Origin: Pseudonocardia autotrophica
GTDB taxonomy: Bacteria > Actinomycetota > Actinomycetes > Mycobacteriales > Pseudonocardiaceae
Direction of reading: 5' to 3'
Assembly (NCBI RefSeq): GCF_003945385.1
Contig: NZ_AP018920.1
Coordinates: 3,844,001 to 3,908,000 of the forward strand
DNA: 64,000 nucleotides
Both the position numbers and the translations under genes were made by a program. Each line of letters starts with the position of its first letter. Within the stretch, counting starts at the first letter, position 1. Shown one piece after another: positions 59,390-64,000 of this stretch. Below the pieces are notes generated by a model that had not been told where the DNA came from, did no database searches, and saw nothing but the letters and a program-made list of their open reading frames with translations.

Positions 59390-60934
59390 GTGCTCCGCAG
59401 CGCCCTTCGACGGCGGTCCGGCGGGGCGGCACCGGCACTTCTCGCCGGTGCCGCCCTGGCCGGGCTGCTGATGCTCACCCCGCTCGTCTACCTCGCGATC
59501 CGGTCCTTCGAACGCGGGCCGGGCTACGTCGCGAACGTGCTGACCCGGCCACGGACCGGGCAGCTCTTCGCGAACACGGTCGTCCTGACCGTCAGTGCGA
59601 CCCTGGTCTGCATGGTCGTCGGGACGGTCGCCGCCTGGCTGGTGGTGCGGACCGACCTGCCCGGCCGACGGATCTGGGGAGTGCTGTTCGCGCTGCCGCT
59701 GGCCGTCCCGTCCTACGTCGCCGGCTTCGGCTGGATCTCCGGGTTCCCGGGGATCGTCGGGTTCGGCGGGACGCTGCTGGTGCTCAGCTCGGTCAGCTTC
59801 CCCTACGTCTTCCTCGCCGTCTCCGCGACGCTCTCGCGTGGCGACGCCGGTATGGAGGAGGCCGCCCGGTCGCTCGGCCTGGGCCCGGTGCGGGTGCTGC
59901 TGACGGTGACGCTGCGCCGGGTGTGGCCGGCCGTCCTCGCCGGGGCGCTGCTGGTCGCACTCTCGGTGATCAGCGACTTCGGGGTGCCGTCGCTGATGCG
60001 CTTCGACACCTTCACCCTCGGGATCTTCACCCGCTACCGGTCGACGTTCGATCCGACGCCGGCCGCGGTGCTGGGGCTGGCGCTGGTCGCGCTGGCGATC
60101 GTGGTCACCGTCGCCGAGGCCAGGGTGCGCGGGCGGTCCACCGAACGCGTCGGGCGCGGAGCGGGCCGCCGGGCCGGGCCGACACCGCTGGGCCGGTGGA
60201 CACCCGCCGGGATGGCGTTCGTGCTCGTCGTCATCGGGATCTCGTTGGGCGTCCCGGCCTACAGCCTGGTCGTCTGGACGGTGGCGGGCGCCTCCGCGGG
60301 GCTCGACCTGCCGCACCTGAGCGCCACCGCGCTGGACACCCTGCAGGTCGCCGGGCTCGGGGCACTGCTCACCGTCGCGCTGGCGCTGCCGGTCGGCGTG
60401 CTCGCCGCCCGGCACCGGGGACGGCTGGTGCGCTCCCTGGAGAACATCACCTATCTCGGCTTCGCGCTGCCCGGCGTCACCGTCGGGCTGGCACTGGTCT
60501 ACCTGGGGATCCGGGTGTTCCCGCAGCTCTACCAGCAGCTGCCGATGCTGATCGCCGGCTACGCGGTGCTGTTCCTCCCACTCGCGGTCGGGATCGTGCG
60601 GACCGCGGTGTCCGACGCACCGGTGCGTCTGGAGGAGGCCTCCCGCTCACTCGGCCGCGGCCGGATGCAGACCCTCGCCAGGGTCACCGTGCCACTCGCC
60701 GCCCCCGGGATCGTGGCGGCGGCGTCGCTGGTGTTCGTCTCGGTGGCCCGGGAGCTCCCCGCGACGCTGATGCTGCGGCCCACCGGCACCGAGACCCTGG
60801 CCATGGCGATCTGGTCGCGGACCGGAGCGAGCCAGTTCGCCGCCGCCGCCCCGTACGCGGTGCTGCTGGTGCTGCTGGCCGCGATCCCGACGCTCGTACT
60901 CGACCGGGTGCTGCGGCGCCGAGGAGGGGACTGA
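59390..60934 (+). CDS. Iron(III)-type ABC permease, second system
   Basis: The 514-residue fused permease has about 12 helices and two EAA loops, MEEAARSLGLGPVRVLLTVT and LEEASRSLGRGRMQTLARVT. It shares the segment RELPATLMLRPTGTETLA with the permease at 26717-28408 (there KELPATLMLRPTGVDTLA), showing the two systems are paralogues. The GTG follows the binding-protein stop by two bases, and its stop overlaps the ATPase start. Confidence 0.87.
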   Translation: MLRSALRRRSGGAAPALLAGAALAGLLMLTPLVYLAIRSFERGPGYVANVLTRPRTGQLFANTVVLTVSATLVCMVVGTVAAWLVVRTDLPGRRIWGVLFALPLAVPSYVAGFGWISGFPGIVGFGGTLLVLSSVSFPYVFLAVSATLSRGDAGMEEAARSLGLGPVRVLLTVTLRRVWPAVLAGALLVALSVISDFGVPSLMRFDTFTLGIFTRYRSTFDPTPAAVLGLALVALAIVVTVAEARVRGRSTERVGRGAGRRAGPTPLGRWTPAGMAFVLVVIGISLGVPAYSLVVWTVAGASAGLDLPHLSATALDTLQVAGLGALLTVALALPVGVLAARHRGRLVRSLENITYLGFALPGVTVGLALVYLGIRVFPQLYQQLPMLIAGYAVLFLPLAVGIVRTAVSDAPVRLEEASRSLGRGRMQTLARVTVPLAAPGIVAAASLVFVSVARELPATLMLRPTGTETLAMAIWSRTGASQFAAAAPYAVLLVLLAAIPTLVLDRVLRRRGGD

Positions 60935-61971
60935 TGGAGGAACCGGCGCTGGTGCTGGACGGCGTACACGCCGGACATCCGGGGCTACCGGTGCTGTCCG
61001 GGGTGGACCTGAGCGTCCCGGCCGGGACGCTCGCCGCCGTGCTCGGCGGCTCCGGCTGCGGCAAGACGACGCTGCTGCGCACGGTCGCCGGGTTCCATCC
61101 GGTCGACCGGGGCACCGTCCACCTCGGCGGCAGGCTCGTCGCCGGTGACGGGGTCGCCGTCGCCCCGGAGCGACGCCGGGTCGGCCTGGTCTCCCAGGAG
61201 GGCGCACTGTTCGGTCATCTCGACGTCGCGGCGAACGTCGGGTTCGGGCTGGACCGCCGGGCCCGGCGCGGGCACCGGATCGATGAGGTGCTGGAGCTCG
61301 TCGGGCTGGCCGGATACGGCGCCCGGATGCCCGCCGAGCTGTCCGGCGGCCAGCAGCAGCGGGTGGCGTTGGCCCGCGCGCTGGCACCCGCCCCGGCGCT
61401 GGTACTGCTCGACGAACCCTTCGTCGCGCTCGACGCCGGGCTGCGTGCCGAGGTCCGCGGGCAGGTGCGGGACGCGCTCACCGCGGCCGGTGCGACGGCG
61501 GTGCTGGTCACCCACGACCAGCAGGAGGCGCTGGGCACCGCCGATCTCGTCGCCGTGCTGCGCGGTGGCCGGGTGGTGCAGTGCGCGCCACCCCGCACCC
61601 TCTACGACTCCCCCGCCGACATCGGGGTGGGCAGCTTCGTCGGCGACGCGGTGGTGCTGACGGCTGACGCGGCCGGTGGCACGGCGGCCACCGCGCTCGG
61701 CGGGATCCCGGTCCCCTCCGGCGCCGGGCCGGGCCGGCTGCTGCTGCGGCCCGAGCAGCTGCGGCTGCGGGCGCCGGACGGCGACCGCGAACCCACCGCA
61801 AAGGTCTCCGACGTGCTGTTCCACGGTCCGGACGCCACGGTCGTGCTCGATCTCGACGGGACCGGGCTGCGCGCCAGGGTGCCGGGCCGGTCGCATGTGC
61901 GCCCCGGCGACCGGGTCGTCGTCGAGGTGGCGGGATCGGGGAGGTTCTTCCCGGCAGGGGACGACGGGTGA
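60934..61971 (+). CDS. Iron(III)-type ABC ATPase, second system
   Basis: The 345-residue ATPase has Walker A GGSGCGKTT near residue 37, signature LSGGQQQRVALARAL and Walker B LVLLDEPFVALD. A C-terminal regulatory domain follows (LLLRPEQLRLRAPDG). The ATG at 60934 overlaps the permease stop (TGATG). The following 87-bp gap carries a short 12-bp tandem repeat before the amine monooxygenase genes. Confidence 0.87.
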   Translation: MEEPALVLDGVHAGHPGLPVLSGVDLSVPAGTLAAVLGGSGCGKTTLLRTVAGFHPVDRGTVHLGGRLVAGDGVAVAPERRRVGLVSQEGALFGHLDVAANVGFGLDRRARRGHRIDEVLELVGLAGYGARMPAELSGGQQQRVALARALAPAPALVLLDEPFVALDAGLRAEVRGQVRDALTAAGATAVLVTHDQQEALGTADLVAVLRGGRVVQCAPPRTLYDSPADIGVGSFVGDAVVLTADAAGGTAATALGGIPVPSGAGPGRLLLRPEQLRLRAPDGDREPTAKVSDVLFHGPDATVVLDLDGTGLRARVPGRSHVRPGDRVVVEVAGSGRFFPAGDDG

Positions 61972-61998
61972 GCGCCGCTGCGCCGTAGGATCTGCCCT

Positions 61999-62030
61999 CG
62001 GATCGGCCCCCGGATCGGCCCCCGGATCGG
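61999..62030. repeat. 12-bp tandem repeat
   Basis: CGGATCGGCCCC is repeated at 61999 and 62011, with a partial third copy from 62023 (CGGATCGG). It lies in the 87-bp gap between the ATPase gene and the dmmA-like gene. Confidence 0.7.
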
Positions 62031-62058
62031 CACAGCCAGCGCCCAGGACAGGACCGCC

Positions 62059-62580
62059 ATGCCCACGCCCGTCCCACCGTCGCACCGCGGCGGGCGGTCA
62101 TCGCAGGTACCGGTGGAGCAGACGACGCTGCCCCGCTATCCGGCCGCCGGCCGCTCCCCCGCCCCGCACCTGGTGATCGCGGTGGGCGCCGCCGAGCCGC
62201 CCGCGCCGCGCCCCGGGGACCGGCTGCGGACGATCCGCTGCGGCGCGGACGCCGACGAGTTGCTCGACGCGGAGCTGGCGACGATGGTCACCGGCTGGCG
62301 GATCCTGGTCACCGGCACCGAGAGCGACGTCCAGCAGGTCCGCTCGGCGGCACTCGCCCGCGGCGCGCTGGACTCCGAACTGGAGCTGCGGCCGACCGAT
62401 GTGGACGCCGGGCCGGAGGCGCTGCGCCCGCGCACCGTCCACTGCGGTCACTGCCACACCCGGTTCTCCGCGACCGCCGCGATCGGCGGGGCGGTGCACT
62501 GCCCGGCATGCGGCTGCGCGCTGGTCGTGGCGCACCATCATTCGCGCACGCACGCCGCGTTCCTGGGGAGCCCGGCGTGA
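62059..62580 (+). CDS. dmmA: DmmA-family subunit of dimethylamine monooxygenase
   Basis: The 173-residue protein shows the C-terminal zinc-finger-like element of the DmmA family. CGHCHTRF and CPACGCALVVAHHHSRTHAA contain two C-x2-C pairs followed by the His-rich tail ending AFLGSP. The N-terminal half has an alpha/beta pattern (RILVTGTESDVQQVRSAALA). It is one of the subunits needed for oxygen-dependent demethylation of dimethylamine to methylamine and formaldehyde. The next gene overlaps by four bases (GTGA). Confidence 0.75.
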   Translation: MPTPVPPSHRGGRSSQVPVEQTTLPRYPAAGRSPAPHLVIAVGAAEPPAPRPGDRLRTIRCGADADELLDAELATMVTGWRILVTGTESDVQQVRSAALARGALDSELELRPTDVDAGPEALRPRTVHCGHCHTRFSATAAIGGAVHCPACGCALVVAHHHSRTHAAFLGSPA

Positions 62581-63497
62581 CGCTGGAGCTGCGGGTCGAC
62601 ACGGTGACCGAGCCGTGCTCCGGGATGCGGTCGGTGGCGTTCGCGGTCGCCGACGGCGGATCGCCCCCGTCGTACCCGCCGGGCAGCCATCTGGGCCTGG
62701 AGTGGGCGCCCGGGCGGTGGAACGCCTACTCGCTCACCGGCCCCTCGATCACCCCGCGACGGCTGCACATCACGGTGGCGCTGCGCCGGAACGGCGCGGG
62801 CGGATCCCGCTGGGTGCACCGCCTGCGACCCGGTGACCGGGTGCGGTCGACGCTGCCGCGCAACGGGTTCGCCCCGGTCGAGACGGCCCGCCGGCAGCTG
62901 CTCGTGGCGGGCGGGATCGGGGTGACGCCGGTGCTGTCGCACGTGCGCTGGCACGCGTTCTGGGGCGCTTCGTTCGCGGTGCTCTACGTGCACCGGCCCG
63001 GAGCGGCCCCGCACCTGGCCGAGCTGCGGGAGCTCTGCGGGGACCGGCTGAGGACCGTCACCGGGCGGGCGGGGGCGCGCGCGGAGATCCACCGGCTGGT
63101 GTCGACGGCGCCGTTCGGCAGCCATCTGTACAGCTGCGGGCCGCCCGGCCTGACCGGCGCCGTCGAGGACGCGGCCCGCGACGCACACTGGGTCGAGGAC
63201 CGGATCCACAGCGAGACCTTCACCCGGCGGAGCGCACCGGGGAGCCCGTTCCGGGCGGTGCTGCGGCGCAGCGGGCGGAGCGTCGACGTCGGGGCCGGCG
63301 AGTCGCTGCTCGACGCGGTGCACCGGATCGGGATCGCCGCGCCGAGCCTGTGCCGCAGCGGTGTGTGCGGCGAGTGCCTGACCCCGGTCCGCCGTGGCGC
63401 GGTCGAGCACCGCGACACCGTGCACGCCGAGCGGGACGGCCGGATCGCGCTCTGCGTCTCCCGCGGCGCCGGGCCCACCCTGGAGCTGGACCTGTGA
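62577..63497 (+). CDS. PDR/VanB-type flavin and [2Fe-2S] reductase subunit
   Basis: The 306-residue phthalate dioxygenase reductase-type protein has a flavin-binding barrel (YPPGSHLGLEW, RWNAYSLTGPS) and an NAD domain (LLVAGGIGVTPVLSHVRW, YSCGPPGL). The C-terminal plant-type ferredoxin has cysteines in CRSGVCGECLTP near residue 258 and in CVSR. It passes electrons from NAD(P)H to the oxygenase component. It is translationally coupled to the genes on both sides by GTGA overlaps. Confidence 0.87.
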   Translation: MTLELRVDTVTEPCSGMRSVAFAVADGGSPPSYPPGSHLGLEWAPGRWNAYSLTGPSITPRRLHITVALRRNGAGGSRWVHRLRPGDRVRSTLPRNGFAPVETARRQLLVAGGIGVTPVLSHVRWHAFWGASFAVLYVHRPGAAPHLAELRELCGDRLRTVTGRAGARAEIHRLVSTAPFGSHLYSCGPPGLTGAVEDAARDAHWVEDRIHSETFTRRSAPGSPFRAVLRRSGRSVDVGAGESLLDAVHRIGIAAPSLCRSGVCGECLTPVRRGAVEHRDTVHAERDGRIALCVSRGAGPTLELDL

Positions 63498-64000
63498 CCC
63501 GCTATCCGGACGACCTCGCGTCGTACCCGTTCCCCTTGCCGCACAGCACGTACCGCATCAGCGCGAACGTCGAGCCGGCCGGGGTGACCCGGCCGACCGA
63601 GGCCGGGTCCTGGGGCTCGACGATCCTGCACGTCCCCGGATCGGGCGCCGGCTACGAGGACGTCGCCCGGCAGCGGGCCGCGATCCTGGACCGGGAACCG
63701 GCCCGGTTCGTCGCCGCCCCGCACAGCCGGGCCGCCTGCTGGGACGCGCTGCTCCATCTCACCGGCAGGCTCGCGACCGAACAACCGGACACCTGCTCGC
63801 TGGTGCGCGACGGCGACCGGTACCGCTTCCGCAACACCCGGCTGCGCATCGACCAGGAGTTCGTGCTCGGCGACGCATCGACCCTGCCCGAGCATCCGCT
63901 GCGGTTCGCCTCGCGGCAGCTCACCGAGGACGTCGTGGTGCTCGGCGCGCGTGAGGGCAGGCTGTGGCTCGACGCCGGGGCGGTCGCCGCGGCGTCGGTC
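63494..64000 (+). CDS. DUF3445 haem-dependent oxidative N-demethylase subunit (partial)
   Basis: A GTG at 63494, overlapping the reductase stop, opens 169 codons that continue beyond the window. The N-terminus (YPFPLPHSTYRISANVEP, then a W-G-S-T-I-L-H stretch) and YRFRNTRLRIDQEF match the haem-dependent oxidative N-demethylase (DUF3445) family, the oxygenase component of dimethylamine monooxygenase. It is the third gene in a dmm-type operon. The C-terminal half, including most haem contacts, is not visible, so catalytic competence cannot be judged. Confidence 0.75.
   Translation, partial: MTRYPDDLASYPFPLPHSTYRISANVEPAGVTRPTEAGSWGSTILHVPGSGAGYEDVARQRAAILDREPARFVAAPHSRAACWDALLHLTGRLATEQPDTCSLVRDGDRYRFRNTRLRIDQEFVLGDASTLPEHPLRFASRQLTEDVVVLGAREGRLWLDAGAVAAASV

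Noticed and set aside
1..64000. tRNA, rRNA, riboswitch, prophage or biosynthetic gene cluster
   Set aside because: I looked in the gaps and gene order and saw no cloverleaf, no recognisable riboswitch core, no phage genes and no large synthase genes.

Overview
The window is very GC-rich, with frequent GTG and some TTG starts, dense four-base (ATGA/GTGA) gene overlaps and regulator families typical of actinobacteria. These include MEDS anti-sigma proteins, a PadR regulator, a DUF6412/YidC pair, a ureABCFGD cluster without ureE, and an IdeR-like iron box. A soil actinomycete of the Pseudonocardiaceae type is my best guess. That rests on gene content and style only, since no rRNA or other phylogenetic marker is present. 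The window holds no tRNA, rRNA, CRISPR array, intact transposase, phage gene or replication origin.

Layout. 0-8.6 kb: a secreted sugar-dehydrogenase-like lipoprotein, methylthioribose-phosphate isomerase (mtnA) convergent with a class II aldolase, an FAD dehydrogenase, a small secreted protein, a four-CBS protein, a repeat-rich DUF4190 membrane protein and a PIG-L deacetylase. 8.6-14.2 kb: two overlapping MEDS-domain signalling genes (STAS and anti-sigma ATPase types), small membrane proteins, a PadR regulator, the HchA-type glyoxalase/chaperone and a YidC paralogue. 14.3-18.9 kb: the complete urease operon ureABCFGD behind a possible GlnR-type site. 18.9-25.6 kb: an AbiEi/DUF559 gene bracketed by inverted 64-bp hairpin elements, IclR with hydroxypyruvate isomerase, a STAS protein, a GntR/PEP-mutase-lyase pair with visible operators, and an acyl desaturase.

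25.7-35.7 kb: an iron(III) ABC importer under an IdeR-like box, a two-component system, an MFS exporter/TetR pair with an operator over the start codon, a hydrolase and a frameshifted membrane protein gene. 35.7-42.8 kb: a LysR-headed seven-gene cluster that combines a taurine/nitrate-type ABC importer with a two-subunit aconitase X and an FAD oxidoreductase. It looks like a dedicated uptake-and-dehydration pathway whose substrate I cannot name, and it is the best candidate here for an undescribed system. 42.9-48.7 kb: a stress island (dienelactone-hydrolase-like protein, Rv1733c-like membrane protein, tandem universal stress protein, MsrA, P-type ATPase) with several GGGAC-type dyads resembling DosR boxes. 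48.7-57.2 kb: an AI-2E-family permease, a serine hydrolase, and a peptide/nickel-type ABC importer whose last gene fuses a CbiX-like domain to a [2Fe-2S] thioredoxin-like ferredoxin.

58.3-64 kb: a second iron(III) importer followed by a dimethylamine monooxygenase-type operon (DmmA-like subunit, flavin/[2Fe-2S] reductase, DUF3445 haem protein) that runs off the end.

Several gene junctions hold structured non-coding DNA: an exact 19-bp-period tandem repeat, 63-64-bp nested hairpins with TGATC/GATCA ends, and duplications of gene 3' ends next to terminator hairpins.
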